From: Flavobacterium johnsoniae
GTDB lineage: Bacteria; Bacteroidota; Bacteroidia; Flavobacteriales; Flavobacteriaceae
Length of the DNA stretch: 64,000 bases
Reading direction: 5' to 3'
Assembly (NCBI RefSeq): GCF_030388325.1
Contig: NZ_CP103794.1
Span: 4,712,001 to 4,776,000, forward strand
Position 1 is the first letter of the stretch. The number at the start of each line of letters is the position of its first letter. The notes below the pieces were generated by a model. The model was not told where the DNA came from and made no database searches. It saw nothing but the letters and a program-made list of their open reading frames with translations. Position numbers and translations under genes: made by a program. Positions 17,377 to 25,690 of this stretch are shown here, piece after piece.

Positions 17377-17658
17377 TTATACTAAATTGGGAGGTGGAGC
17401 AAATATGCTCGGAGAAATATTGTCAAGTTTTACAATATTTTCAGAAATGATTGTTTTCTTCTCGATGCAAACCGGAATTAAAACTTCATGCTCTAAAACT
17501 GTTGGATGAACTACATTTTTAAGTTCTTTATGAACTTCTTCTTCAGCAATACTAAAAGACACAACCGCACCATTTCCTTTCTTTAACGCCTGAACAATTG
17601 TCGGGGTAGATAAGAAAGCAATGAATATGAATAATAATATGCGGGCTACGAATTTCAT
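17377..17658 (-). CDS. Small exported hypothetical protein
   Basis: 93 residues from the ATG at 17656-17658; an ATG eight codons earlier is also in frame but weakens the signal sequence. The N-terminus (MKFVARILLFIFIAFLSTP) is a signal or anchor, and the rest has no recognisable domain. The chain ends in SIFAPPPNLV. It lies 84 bases upstream of the SulP gene on the same strand, so it may be co-transcribed. I do not recognise a family. Confidence 0.5.
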   Translation of the reverse strand: MKFVARILLFIFIAFLSTPTIVQALKKGNGAVVSFSIAEEEVHKELKNVVHPTVLEHEVLIPVCIEKKTIISENIVKLDNISPSIFAPPPNLV

Positions 17659-17723
17659 CAAAACAAAAATAGCGTTAAACAAATAAAATCAAAGAGATTT
17701 TTATAGAAATTTAACATAAACAG

Positions 17724-17762
17724 AAAAGCAGAATGCAATTTTTACCGCATTCTGCTTTTATT
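17724..17762. terminator. Terminator after dps
   Basis: AAAAGCAGAATGC (17724-17736) pairs with GCATTCTGCTTTT (17747-17759). It follows dps on the minus strand. Confidence 0.75.
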
Positions 17763-17780
17763 TCATTAAAAAACAATTAG

Positions 17781-18260
17781 TTAAAGTGTTTCTTCTAACC
17801 AAGCATTCATCATCCAGATTGTTTTTTCTTGCTCAGAAATGAAGTCGCTCATCATTGAATTGGTTCCTTCATCGTTAATTTCGTCCGATTTGTTTAATAT
17901 TTCTCTTTCAATTTTTAATAAATCTGATAAAGAATGAACAATTAACTGAACCGCTTTTTCATCATTAGAAATATTCTTCCCAACAGTTAATTTGTTATTT
18001 TTGATGTAGTCTTCAAAAGTGTGCAAAGGCGTTCCACCAATTGTCAAAACTCTTTCGGCTATCATATCTATTTTTAATTGAGCATCTGTATATAATTCTT
18101 CAAATTTTACATGTAAATCAAAAAAACGCTTTCCGCGAATGTTCCAATGAATTCCTCTCAAATTTTGATAATATACTTGAAAGTTGGATAAAAGCACATT
18201 TAATTCTTTTACTAATAATTCTGATTCTTTTACAGGTAATCCTAAAATATTTGTCTTCAT
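17781..18260 (-). CDS. dps: Dps-family ferritin-like protein
   Basis: 159 residues. The ferroxidase ligands fall at His38, His50, Asp65 and Glu69 (NLRGIHWNIRG, FFDLHVKFEEL, IDMIAERVL), with the spacing of Dps proteins such as Listeria Dps (31/43/58/62). Dps oligomers oxidise ferrous iron with peroxide and store it, protecting DNA; this one lacks a Lys-rich N-terminal DNA-binding tail. It is divergent from oxyR with a 106-base shared intergenic region, so peroxide control by OxyR is likely (inference from the arrangement). Confidence 0.92.
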   Translation of the reverse strand: MKTNILGLPVKESELLVKELNVLLSNFQVYYQNLRGIHWNIRGKRFFDLHVKFEELYTDAQLKIDMIAERVLTIGGTPLHTFEDYIKNNKLTVGKNISNDEKAVQLIVHSLSDLLKIEREILNKSDEINDEGTNSMMSDFISEQEKTIWMMNAWLEETL

Positions 18261-18286
18261 AATCTCTTTTTTACACTAATTTACTA

Positions 18287-18294
18287 CAAAATTA
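18287..18294 (-). promoter_or_regulatory. Candidate dps promoter -7 element
   Basis: On the minus strand this reads TAATTTTG, a TAnnTTTG match 26 bases upstream of the dps start codon. Confidence 0.45.
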
Positions 18295-18338
18295 AAGTAA
18301 CTTTCATAAAATAAATATAAATAAAAATTATATTTTCT

Positions 18339-18346
18339 TATTTTTG
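18339..18346 (+). promoter_or_regulatory. Candidate oxyR promoter -7 element
   Basis: TATTTTTG matches TAnnTTTG, 20 bases before the oxyR ATG. About 45 bases separate it from the opposing dps element, room for one OxyR tetramer site. Confidence 0.45.
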
Positions 18347-18366
18347 CATCACAAATTACTATCAAC

Positions 18367-19311
18367 ATGACTATAACTCAATTACAATATGTGTTAGCAG
18401 TTGCCGAACACAAAAACTTCACACTTGCCGCCGAAAAATGCTTTGTAACACAGCCAACGTTAAGCATGCAAATACAAAAGATTGAAGAAGAACTTAATAT
18501 CTTAATATTTGACAGAAGCAAAAAACCTATTCAACTTACTGATATTGGTCAGAAAATAGTAAATCAAGCTAAGAATATCGTAAACGAAGCTGATCGTATT
18601 AAAGATATTGTAGAACAACAGAAAGGTTTTATTGGTGGAGAATTTCGTTTAGGTATAATTCCGACGATTATGCCGACACTTTTGCCTATGTTTTTAAATA
18701 ATTTCATTAAAAAATATCCAAAAGTTAAGCTCTTAATTGAAGAATTAAATACTGAAGAAATTATTGTTAAGCTTAAAAACGGACATTTAGACGCCGCTAT
18801 CGCTGCAACTCCATTGGAAGATGAAAAGATTAAAGAAATCGTTTTGTATTTTGAACCGTTTGTAGCATACATTCCAGAACAACATGCCATTTTTGGAAAA
18901 CAAGAAATAGAGGTTTCTGATTTAAATCTAAACGAAATTCTGCTTCTTCAAGACGGACATTGCTTTAGAGACGGAATTTTAAATCTTTGCAAAAGCGTTT
19001 CTGATGCTGATCAAAATAACTTCCAGATCCAAAGCGGTAGTTTTGAAACCTTAATTAAATTGGCAGACGAAGGTTTGGGCACAACGTTACTTCCGTACTT
19101 GCACACCTTAGACTTAAAAGAATCCGATAAACTGAAACTTCGAAACTTTAAGGAACCGAAACCTGCTCGAGAGGTAAGTTTGATTTACCCAAAGAGCGAA
19201 TTAAAAATGCAAATCATTGACGCAATTCGATCTACAATTGCTGGCGTTGTAAAAGGCGCAATTGTTTTTCAGAATGTTCAAATCATTAGTCCGCTGCAAA
19301 AGAAAGCGTAA
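18367..19311 (+). CDS. oxyR: Peroxide-sensing LysR-type regulator OxyR
   Basis: 314 residues. The LysR helix-turn-helix is at residues 5-60 (LQYVLAVAEHKNFTLAAEKC, TLSMQIQKIEEEL). The effector domain contains LQDGHCFRDGILNLCKS, with Cys199 and Cys208 at exactly the positions of the redox disulphide pair in E. coli OxyR. This separates it from other LysR proteins. It senses hydrogen peroxide and activates antioxidant genes. It is divergent from dps and followed by a strong terminator. Confidence 0.93.
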   Translation: MTITQLQYVLAVAEHKNFTLAAEKCFVTQPTLSMQIQKIEEELNILIFDRSKKPIQLTDIGQKIVNQAKNIVNEADRIKDIVEQQKGFIGGEFRLGIIPTIMPTLLPMFLNNFIKKYPKVKLLIEELNTEEIIVKLKNGHLDAAIAATPLEDEKIKEIVLYFEPFVAYIPEQHAIFGKQEIEVSDLNLNEILLLQDGHCFRDGILNLCKSVSDADQNNFQIQSGSFETLIKLADEGLGTTLLPYLHTLDLKESDKLKLRNFKEPKPAREVSLIYPKSELKMQIIDAIRSTIAGVVKGAIVFQNVQIISPLQKKA

Positions 19312-19312
19312 T

Positions 19313-19342
19313 AAAAAAGGAGCCAATTTGGCTCCTTTTTTT
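19313..19342. terminator. Bidirectional terminator
   Basis: AAAAAAGGAGCC pairs perfectly with GGCTCCTTTTTT around ATTT G-type loop bases. It lies between oxyR and the convergent 65-residue gene, whose 3' end it overlaps. Confidence 0.85.
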
Positions 19343-19538
19343 ATGCTTTAATAAGTAGTAGACTTTGTTTTAATTCTGGCTTTTCGATTACAAAACTTAA
19401 TAACCATTCTTGTAATTGTTCCATTTCATAAGGTAACAGTGTCTTGATAGCTTTTTCTAGCTCTTTGCAGAAAAGTATCGGATCGAAACTAACTCTCTCA
19501 AGTATTGATTTCGTGTAATCAAACATCATTTTTGACAT
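19341..19538 (-). CDS. Small hypothetical protein (65 aa)
   Basis: Starts MSKMMFDYTKSILERVSFDP and continues as two amphipathic helices (LFCKELEKAIKTLLPYEMEQ, LQEWLLSFVIEKPELKQ). There is no signal or membrane segment. The length and composition look like a real conserved small flavobacterial protein, and its stop lies directly at the shared terminator. No function can be assigned. Confidence 0.55.
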   Translation of the reverse strand: MSKMMFDYTKSILERVSFDPILFCKELEKAIKTLLPYEMEQLQEWLLSFVIEKPELKQSLLLIKA

Positions 19539-19705
19539 AATAAAATAAGATTTTCGGGGGTTATCTATTTTTTAAACTCGAGCCAAATTTAAACAATTAA
19601 CAAACATAAAATTCATTTTTAACTAAATATTTTAAAAACTTTAGCAACGAATACGTTTTCTTAAAACATATAAATCAATATAGAATCATTCTAAACAACT
19701 CATTT

Positions 19706-20368
19706 TTAAAGGTTTTTAAAGGCTCTAAACATTTCTCGTTTTCCAGGAGGCCCCGCTAATTTTTCGACAGTAAATCCTACAGAAATCATACTTCTTTTAA
19801 CAACGCCGCGCGCTGCGTAAGTAACCAAAACTCCATTAGGCTTTAAACTATTGTACATTTTTTTAAAAATTTCTGTACTCCAAAGCTCCGGTTGCACTCT
19901 ATATCCGAAGGCATCAAAGTAAATCAAATCAAAAGTTTCAAAATCGTCTATTTCATCAAAAAATTGTTTCCTTTTGGTTAACGAGAACTGGTCGCAAATT
20001 TCTACTTTTTCGTTCCAATTCGATTTATGCATTTTTTCAAAAATGTTACTAAATTCCAATGCTTCCAATTCTTCTGCATAATTCATTTCTAAAATTTCAT
20101 CCGCATCAACAGGATAAGCTTCTACTCCAACATAATCTATTTTTTGATTTTTTCGAATGGCTTCCAAAAAAGTAATAAATGCATTTAATCCAGTTCCAAA
20201 ACCAATTTCTAATATACTTATTGGTTTTTCAAATAATGAAAGTCCATTTTGTATAAATACGTGTTTTGCTTCCTGAATTGCACCGTGTTTAGAATGATAA
20301 CATTCGTCCCATTCTGGCAAACGAATTGTAGTTGAGCCATCTAACGTTTTAATTATTTCTCTTTTCAC
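19706..20368 (-). CDS. mnmD: tRNA 5-methylaminomethyl-2-thiouridine methyltransferase (MnmD/MnmC-type)
   Basis: 220 residues. The SAM-binding motif I is LEIGFGTGLNAFITFLEA (about residues 52-69), followed by an acidic loop (VGVEAYPVD). The family's signature D-x-FGYRVQPELWSTEIFKKM appears around 150, then a TYAARGVVKRSM motif and the terminal GPPGKREMFRA. It methylates the wobble uridine side chain (nm5s2U to mnm5s2U) in tRNA. It lacks the FAD oxidase half of E. coli MnmC, hence MnmD. It is monocistronic here. Confidence 0.9.
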   Translation of the reverse strand: MKREIIKTLDGSTTIRLPEWDECYHSKHGAIQEAKHVFIQNGLSLFEKPISILEIGFGTGLNAFITFLEAIRKNQKIDYVGVEAYPVDADEILEMNYAEELEALEFSNIFEKMHKSNWNEKVEICDQFSLTKRKQFFDEIDDFETFDLIYFDAFGYRVQPELWSTEIFKKMYNSLKPNGVLVTYAARGVVKRSMISVGFTVEKLAGPPGKREMFRAFKNL

Positions 20369-20675
20369 TTTTTTAGAAATTTACAATAGCTTTTTATTGA
20401 TTTTCAAGCCGTTTTAATATTCAAATTTAGTCAAAACTAATGCGTAAAGCCTTAAAAATCGATAGTTTTTTCATAAATTCTTTATAAAAATCAATTAAAT
20501 ATTTGAGTTTATTATAGGATAAATAAATCTCAATTAAAACCATTAAATAATGAATTTTCACTAAGCTTTTTACATATTTTTACTTAATTTTGCATTCAAT
20601 AAATTCTATTTTCCATGATATCATTACTTTAGATTTTCTATAGTGAAAGATATCTCACAAAAAACTTACAGAACT
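20369..20675. other. Intergenic stretch upstream of the branched-chain aminotransferase
   Basis: Divergent upstream regions of mnmD and the aminotransferase. It is AT-rich with one good TAnnTTTG match (20585-20592). No attenuator, T-box or other RNA element could be recognised. Confidence 0.5.
20585..20592 (+). promoter_or_regulatory. Candidate promoter -7 element of the aminotransferase gene
   Basis: TAATTTTG, a TAnnTTTG match about 84 bases before the preferred ATG at 20676. Confidence 0.4.
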
Positions 20676-21746
20676 ATGAGTACAACTCAAACAAGCAAAA
20701 TTGAAATCATAAAAGCTACTTCTACGAAAATAAACGAAGTAGATTTTGAAAACTTAAGTTTTGGCGCTGTATTTACAGACCATTTATTCGAATGCGATTT
20801 TAAAGACGGACAATGGCAAAATCCTGTCATTAAGCCTTATGCTCCTATTCTAATGGATCCATCTTCAAAAGTCTTCCACTACGGACAAGCAATTTTTGAA
20901 GGAATGAAAGCTTATAAAGATGACAATAATGATGTTTGGTTGTTTAGACCAGATGAAAACTTCATCCGTTTTAATAAATCTGCTGTAAGAATGGCGATGC
21001 CAGAAGTTCCTGAGGCTATTTTTATGGATGGTTTGAATGAATTATTAAAATTAGACAAAGACTGGATTCAAAGAGGAAACGGGGCAAGTATGTACATCCG
21101 TCCTTTTATGATTGCAACTGGACCTGGAGTAATTGCAAATCCATCTGACGAATATAAATTTATGATTTTACTTTCTCCTGCAAAAGCATATTACGGAGGC
21201 GAAGTAAAAGTAATTATCGCTGAGCATTTCAGTAGAGCTGCAAATGGTGGAATTGGTGCTGCAAAAGCTGCCGGAAACTATGCTGCACAATTTTACCCAA
21301 CTAACCTGGCAAACAAAGATGGTTTCCAACAAGTTATTTGGACTGATGACGCAACGCACACAAAACTAGAAGAAGCGGGAACAATGAACGTTTTCTTCAG
21401 AATTAATGATACTTTATTAACAGCTCCAACAAGCGAAAGAATTTTAGATGGTGTTACTAGAAAAAGTTTAATTGCAATGGCTGAAAAAGAAGGATTAAAA
21501 GTTGAAGTTCGCCCAGTTATTGTTTCTGAATTGGTTGAAGCAGCTAAAAACGGATCTTTGAAAGAAATCTTCGGCGCGGGAACTGCCGCTGTAATTAGTG
21601 TTATTAAAGGATTCTCATATAAAGACGAATATTATGAAATGACTCCAATTGAGAATTCATACGCTTCTTTATTAAAAGAAAAACTAACAAATCTTCAAAA
21701 TAAACTTTCTGAAGATACTTTTGGATGGACAGTTAAGGTTCAATAA
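20676..21746 (+). CDS. ilvE: Branched-chain amino acid aminotransferase
   Basis: 356 residues from the ATG at 20676 (MSTTQTSKIEI); a GTG 11 codons upstream is in frame but less likely. This is a class-IV PLP aminotransferase of the BCAT2-like group. The PLP lysine is Lys197 in GAAKAAGNYAAQ. FHYGQAIFEGMKAYK and EEAGTMNVFF are further family motifs. It transfers the amino group between Leu, Ile or Val and 2-oxoglutarate in the cytosol, serving both biosynthesis and breakdown. It is monocistronic and ends in a GGGTTT-type hairpin terminator. Confidence 0.93.
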   Translation: MSTTQTSKIEIIKATSTKINEVDFENLSFGAVFTDHLFECDFKDGQWQNPVIKPYAPILMDPSSKVFHYGQAIFEGMKAYKDDNNDVWLFRPDENFIRFNKSAVRMAMPEVPEAIFMDGLNELLKLDKDWIQRGNGASMYIRPFMIATGPGVIANPSDEYKFMILLSPAKAYYGGEVKVIIAEHFSRAANGGIGAAKAAGNYAAQFYPTNLANKDGFQQVIWTDDATHTKLEEAGTMNVFFRINDTLLTAPTSERILDGVTRKSLIAMAEKEGLKVEVRPVIVSELVEAAKNGSLKEIFGAGTAAVISVIKGFSYKDEYYEMTPIENSYASLLKEKLTNLQNKLSEDTFGWTVKVQ

Positions 21747-21764
21747 TCCAAAATATAAAAAGAG

Positions 21765-21800
21765 AAACCCGATAAATTTAGTTTTATCGGGTTTTTTATT
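21765..21800 (+). terminator. Terminator after ilvE
   Basis: AACCCGATAAA pairs with TTTATCGGGTT, then a T run. Confidence 0.8.
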
Positions 21801-21848
21801 TGGCTTTATTATAAAATTTTATCGTGAAGATAAGATATTAAACTCAAT

Positions 21849-21954
21849 CTTGTCATTTCGACGAAGGAGAAATCTTCGTAAGTAGCTCGACAAAGATTAT
21901 CGATTTGCTATGTGGAGTTTCTTGCGAAGATTTCTCCTTCGTCGAAATGACAAA
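21849..21954. repeat. TTGTCATTTCGACG palindromic element, copy 2 (perfect)
   Basis: The 29-base arms at 21850-21878 and 21925-21953 are perfect inverted repeats, from TTGTCATTTCGACGAAGGAG to ATCTTCG. The 46-base loop contains GCTCGACAAAGATT and GTGGAGTTT. It shares arm and loop blocks with 1871-1975. It is directly followed by half of a CGCAAAG element, as at the first locus. Confidence 0.9.
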
Positions 21955-21962
21955 AATAACGT

Positions 21963-22029
21963 AAAGCTTTGCGGACTTTGTTTTTTTATAAGAACTACAG
22001 AAAAAAACTTAGCGTTCTTTGCGTTTAAT
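21963..22029. repeat. Right half of a CGCAAAG element
   Basis: AAAGCTTTGCGGACTTTG and TTAGCGTTCTTTGCGTTTAA match the right halves of the full elements at 45336-45456 and 48264-48383. The left half is absent here. Confidence 0.7.
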
Positions 22030-22034
22030 CTTCT

Positions 22035-22415
22035 TTACAACAATTTCGAAAAATCAGGTTTAAAATAATTTGGTCCTTTCATTACTTTTCCGTCTTCTCT
22101 ATAAATTGGCTTTCCGTCTTCACCAAGTTTACTCATATTACTACGCTGAATTTCATCAAAAACAGCTTCAATTTTATCCTGAAGTCCGTGTTCGATAATT
22201 GTTCCGCACAAAATATACATCATATCGCCAAGCGCATCAGCAATTTCAACTAAATCATTATTCTGAACCGCTTCGTAATATTCCTCATTTTCTTCCTTCA
22301 TTAAATTATAACGAAGTAATTTTTTTTCTGCTCCTACATCGGCAACTGGAGTTGTACTATGACCAATTTTAAAAGCGGTGTGAAATTCTGTTACGGCGTC
22401 GAGTTGTTTTTTCAT
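22035..22415 (-). CDS. MazG-like / phosphoribosyl-ATP pyrophosphohydrolase-like nucleotide hydrolase
   Basis: 126 residues from the ATG at 22413-22415 (MKKQLDAVTEFHTAFKIGH); a longer start 12 codons up begins in a Lys-rich stretch and is less likely. The all-alpha NTP-PPase motifs are MKEENEEYYEA (metal-binding Glu cluster) and EIADALGDMMYIL (the second ExxD pair). The family removes pyrophosphate from nucleotides. It is too divergent for HisE, and no his genes are nearby, so a housecleaning role is the safer inference. Confidence 0.8.
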   Translation of the reverse strand: MKKQLDAVTEFHTAFKIGHSTTPVADVGAEKKLLRYNLMKEENEEYYEAVQNNDLVEIADALGDMMYILCGTIIEHGLQDKIEAVFDEIQRSNMSKLGEDGKPIYREDGKVMKGPNYFKPDFSKLL

Positions 22416-22522
22416 ATTATAGTTTTCCTTTTTTTTGCTAATATAAGTCACTTTAAAATAAATTCGAAAATTTATTGCACGAAATGAAAAGCCAATTTAG
22501 CAGCAAATCGTATACAATTCTC

Positions 22523-22530
22523 TAAATTTG
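22523..22530 (+). promoter_or_regulatory. Candidate -7 element for the 62-residue membrane protein
   Basis: TAAATTTG, a TAnnTTTG match 21 bases before the ATG at 22551. Confidence 0.4.
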
Positions 22531-22550
22531 TCAAAAATAATTTTAAAACT

Positions 22551-22739
22551 ATGTTTAGTCAAGGACAAATACTATTTGGAGTGTGTTTTTTTATTGCATT
22601 TGTAATCATAATGATTTTTGCTTATCGAAAAGATTTAGCGTTGCATAAAATCTTTTACAAAGGAAATTACAAAGTACTTCTTGTTTTTTTACTCTTTATT
22701 GCTATTTTGTTTTTGATTAAAATATTCTTTAAAAGATAA
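22551..22739 (+). CDS. Small two-helix membrane protein (62 aa)
   Basis: Two hydrophobic segments (about residues 5-25, FGVCFFIAFVIIMIFAYRK; and 42-59, VLLVFLLFIAILFLIKIF) are separated by a basic loop. A TAnnTTTG element in front and the lack of a competing frame support it as real. No domain is recognisable. It is probably an inner-membrane protein. Confidence 0.6.
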   Translation: MFSQGQILFGVCFFIAFVIIMIFAYRKDLALHKIFYKGNYKVLLVFLLFIAILFLIKIFFKR

Positions 22740-22861
22740 AATATTTTTCAGAGTCCGTTTTTAAATAAAAATCAAAAGCCATAAAATAAAACCTAATAAT
22801 TATCGGTTATTAGTAAGACTGAAGATAAAATTTATAACTTTACGAACCAAACAATCTACCA

Positions 22862-24052
22862 ATGAAAATTCTTAAGTATTTATTTCTTTTTGCTTTATTA
22901 AGCTTTGTTGCTCTTACTGTTTTCGTTGCTACCCAAAAAGGAAATTTCTCTGTAGAAAGAAGTAAAGTTATCAATTCGCCTCGCGCAACAGTTTATAATT
23001 ATCTTAATGATTTTAGAAATTACGAAGATTTTGAATCTTGGTCGGTTGAAGATCCTTCTATAAAAATGACTTTTGCTAATAAAACAAGCGGAAATGGCGC
23101 TTCTTTTTATTGGGATGGTGCAGATGGAAAAGGAAATGCAATAACACTTAAAACAAAAGAAGGCGAAAGCATTGCTCAAAAAATGCAATATGACGGCACA
23201 GAAGCCGACGTAAGCTGGACTTTGAAAGATACTTTAAACGGAAAAACAAAAGTTACTTGGAGAGCAAAAGGTACGATGAGTTTTTTATTTAAAATCTATA
23301 CTTCTTTGCATGGAGGTTCTGATAAAGTTATCGGAACTATTTATGAAAAAAGCTTGGTAAATATTGACAAAAATCTAGACTACGAAACTAAAACTTATGC
23401 GGTTAAAGTGGATGGAATTGTGAAAAAAGAAGACACTCCATACATACGTCAGACTTTTACAAGTGAAATTTCAAAAGTGAATAAGAACGCTAGAATTGTT
23501 ATTCCAAAACTAATTCATTTTAGTGAAACAAATGGATTATCTGCCAACGGAAAACCATTTATAATCTATCATACTTACGATACAAATACTGGTTTAGCCA
23601 AAATTTCGATCTGTTTACCAATTAATAAAGAAATTTCTATCAGTTCTGGAAGCGATATTCTATCTGGGAAATTAAATGGTTTTGATGCTGTAAAAACTAC
23701 TCTTAACGGAGATTATTCGCATCGAAATGAAGCTATTACAAAAACAACGGCTTACATCAATAATCAAAAAATAATTCCAGATTTAAGCTGGTCACATTTA
23801 GAAATTTGGACACTTAGCAAATTAGATGTAAAAGCATCATCTAAATTGGTTACAGAGATTTATTTTCCTATAAAACCAAAAGTAGTTCCTGTTGTAACAG
23901 AACCTGTTTACACACCGCAAACATCAAGCGAAACTCAAGGAGAAACTCCAACAAGCGAACCTCGTACAGAACCACGAAAAGAGCCTGTTAAAAAGAAACC
24001 AGCTCCTGCACCAACTCCTGCTCCTACGCAAGAAGAAGACTCTGAATTCTAA
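22862..24052 (+). CDS. Membrane-anchored SRPBCC (polyketide-cyclase/START-like) protein
   Basis: 396 residues. An N-terminal hydrophobic segment (residues 4-24) is a signal or anchor. An SRPBCC domain follows, with SVERSKVINSPRATVYNYLN and FRNYEDFESWSVEDPSIKM (about 33-165). A second region (about 200-345; IHFSETNGLSANGKPFIIYH) resembles a GyrI-like effector-binding domain. The tail is rich in Pro, Thr, Glu and Lys, ending PAPAPTPAPTQEEDSEF. SRPBCC folds bind hydrophobic ligands, but the ligand is unknown. The ECF sigma gene starts 75 bases downstream on the same strand. Confidence 0.75.
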   Translation: MKILKYLFLFALLSFVALTVFVATQKGNFSVERSKVINSPRATVYNYLNDFRNYEDFESWSVEDPSIKMTFANKTSGNGASFYWDGADGKGNAITLKTKEGESIAQKMQYDGTEADVSWTLKDTLNGKTKVTWRAKGTMSFLFKIYTSLHGGSDKVIGTIYEKSLVNIDKNLDYETKTYAVKVDGIVKKEDTPYIRQTFTSEISKVNKNARIVIPKLIHFSETNGLSANGKPFIIYHTYDTNTGLAKISICLPINKEISISSGSDILSGKLNGFDAVKTTLNGDYSHRNEAITKTTAYINNQKIIPDLSWSHLEIWTLSKLDVKASSKLVTEIYFPIKPKVVPVVTEPVYTPQTSSETQGETPTSEPRTEPRKEPVKKKPAPAPTPAPTQEEDSEF

Positions 24053-24127
24053 ATTTCAAAAGTTTTTTTAAACCTTTTGTTTCAAATTCAGTCTAATGTA
24101 TATTAAGAAGGTTTACAACAAAAAAGT

Positions 24128-24670
24128 TTGATAGACGAGAAGGAATTTATAAAACAATTATTAAACCCTCAAACGCAAAATACAGCGTTTCAAAAACTCT
24201 TGTCTGATTATCAGCGTCCGTTGTATTCTCATATTCGAAATATTGTTTTGAATCATGATGATGCAGATGATGTCTTGCAGAATACTTTTATAAAAGTCTT
24301 TCAATATCTTAAAAACTTTAAAGGAGAAAGTAAACTCTTTTCCTGGATGTATCGTATTGCCACAAATGAAGCTTTGACTTTTCTGTCTCAAAAAGCAAAA
24401 CTGAGCGGTATCTCGTCTGAAGATCTTCAAAATAAAACAATTGACAATCTAAAAGCTGATCTTTATTTTGATGGAGATGAAATTCAAATCAAACTTCAAA
24501 AAGCAATTGTAACGCTTCCGGAAAAACAACAATTGGTTTTCAAAATGAAATATTTTGAAGAATTAAAATACGAAGAAATAGCCGAAATCTTAGGAACTTC
24601 GGTAGGTGCTTTAAAAGCATCTTATCATCATGCAGTAAAAAAAATTGAATTATATGTTACTTCAAATTAA
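24128..24670 (+). CDS. ECF-type RNA polymerase sigma factor
   Basis: 180 residues. Region 2 shows DADDVLQNTFIKVFQYLKNF and FSWMYRIATNEALTFL. Region 4 shows LPEKQQLVFKMKYFEELKYE followed by a helix-turn-helix (EIAEILGTSVGALKASYHHA). The start must be the TTG at 24128, since an in-frame stop lies at 24104-24106 and no ATG or GTG fits between. It is followed by a small membrane protein and a Spy-like periplasmic protein, the usual anti-sigma arrangement, so it likely responds to an envelope signal. Confidence 0.93.
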   Translation: MIDEKEFIKQLLNPQTQNTAFQKLLSDYQRPLYSHIRNIVLNHDDADDVLQNTFIKVFQYLKNFKGESKLFSWMYRIATNEALTFLSQKAKLSGISSEDLQNKTIDNLKADLYFDGDEIQIKLQKAIVTLPEKQQLVFKMKYFEELKYEEIAEILGTSVGALKASYHHAVKKIELYVTSN

Positions 24671-24703
24671 ACCTTTGGTAACTAAAACTATCTTATAGAT
24701 ATT

Positions 24704-25123
24704 ATGAAAGCATTTAAATTAGAAAACGAACCAAAAATAAAATCTGGATTTAAAACTCCAGAAAATTATTTTGATGATTTTTCAGAAAAGGTTTTACAGC
24801 AATTAGATAAAAAAGAAGTTAAAGTAATTCCTTTTTACAAACGCAAAAAAAATCTTTCGCTGGCGGCAGCGGCATTAATTGGTTTTGCTTTAATGATTCC
24901 GATTGTAAACAATTACAGAGCAACATCAAATGAGCTTGATGAAGCCACATTAGAAACGTATTTATCTTATCAATCTAATTTAAGTCAGTATGATTTAATT
25001 CAAAAGTTAGATGATAGCGACATTGAAAAACTAAACAATGATATAACTCTGGAAGATGAAACTTTAGAAGACATTTTATCCACAAGTCCGAATATAGAAC
25101 ATCTGATTTCAGAACAAAATTAA
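24704..25123 (+). CDS. Single-pass membrane protein, probable anti-sigma factor
   Basis: 139 residues. An N-terminal cytosolic part (KSGFKTPENYFDDFSEKVLQ, typical of flavobacterial anti-sigma-like proteins) precedes one membrane segment at about residues 51-68 (LSLAAAALIGFALMIPIV) and an acidic periplasmic tail. It sits 33 bases behind the ECF sigma gene. It lacks the zinc-binding HxxxCxxC anti-sigma motif, so the anti-sigma role rests on operon position and topology. Confidence 0.65.
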   Translation: MKAFKLENEPKIKSGFKTPENYFDDFSEKVLQQLDKKEVKVIPFYKRKKNLSLAAAALIGFALMIPIVNNYRATSNELDEATLETYLSYQSNLSQYDLIQKLDDSDIEKLNNDITLEDETLEDILSTSPNIEHLISEQN

Positions 25124-25155
25124 AACTCAACTTAACTCAACAACTTAACTTAGCA

Positions 25156-25614
25156 ATGAAAATAAAAAACATTTTACCGCTACTGCTCTTTCTGACAAGT
25201 ATTTCCTTTTTTGCACAAAATGGAAAAATTGATGAAAAACGTGAAAAGATCAAAGCTTTTAAAGTTTCATTTTTAACGACAGAATTGGAATTAACTTCTA
25301 CTGAAGCTGAAAAATTTTGGCCAATTTATAATGCTTATGATGACAAACAATTTGAATTAAGGCATTTTAAAATGAAAACTTATCTGAAAAAATTAAACGA
25401 CGATAATCTTAAAAATCTTTCAGAAAAAGAAGCTGCAACTTTATTATCTCAAATTGAAACCACAGATAAAGAATTGTATCAGCTAAGAGAAAAATTTATG
25501 AGTAATGTTAAAAAAGTACTTTCTGCGAAGAAAATATTATTGCTTAAAAAATCTGAAGATGATTTTAGCCGAAAATTATTGCAGCAATATCGTGATAAAG
25601 CCAATAAAGACTAA
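25156..25614 (+). CDS. Exported Spy/CpxP-like helical protein
   Basis: 152 residues. A signal peptide (MKIKNILPLLLFLTSISFFAQ) is followed by long charged helices with ELTSTEAEKFWPIYNAYDDK, a pattern seen in flavobacterial proteins paired with ECF sigma factors and related to periplasmic Spy/CpxP chaperone-sensors. It is the third gene of the sigma operon, with a 32-base gap, and the operon ends in a long hairpin. A sensing or chaperone role is inference. Confidence 0.65.
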   Translation: MKIKNILPLLLFLTSISFFAQNGKIDEKREKIKAFKVSFLTTELELTSTEAEKFWPIYNAYDDKQFELRHFKMKTYLKKLNDDNLKNLSEKEAATLLSQIETTDKELYQLREKFMSNVKKVLSAKKILLLKKSEDDFSRKLLQQYRDKANKD

Positions 25615-25639
25615 GCGATAAATAAAGAAACAACAGCGA

Positions 25640-25690
25640 TAAGAACCCTATATAATAATACTTACTTTATTATTTAGGGTTCTTATTTTT
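25640..25690. terminator. Terminator of the sigma operon
   Basis: TAAGAACCCTA (25640-25650) pairs with TAGGGTTCTTA (25675-25685), followed by Ts. It abuts the stop of the convergent BNR gene. Confidence 0.75.
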
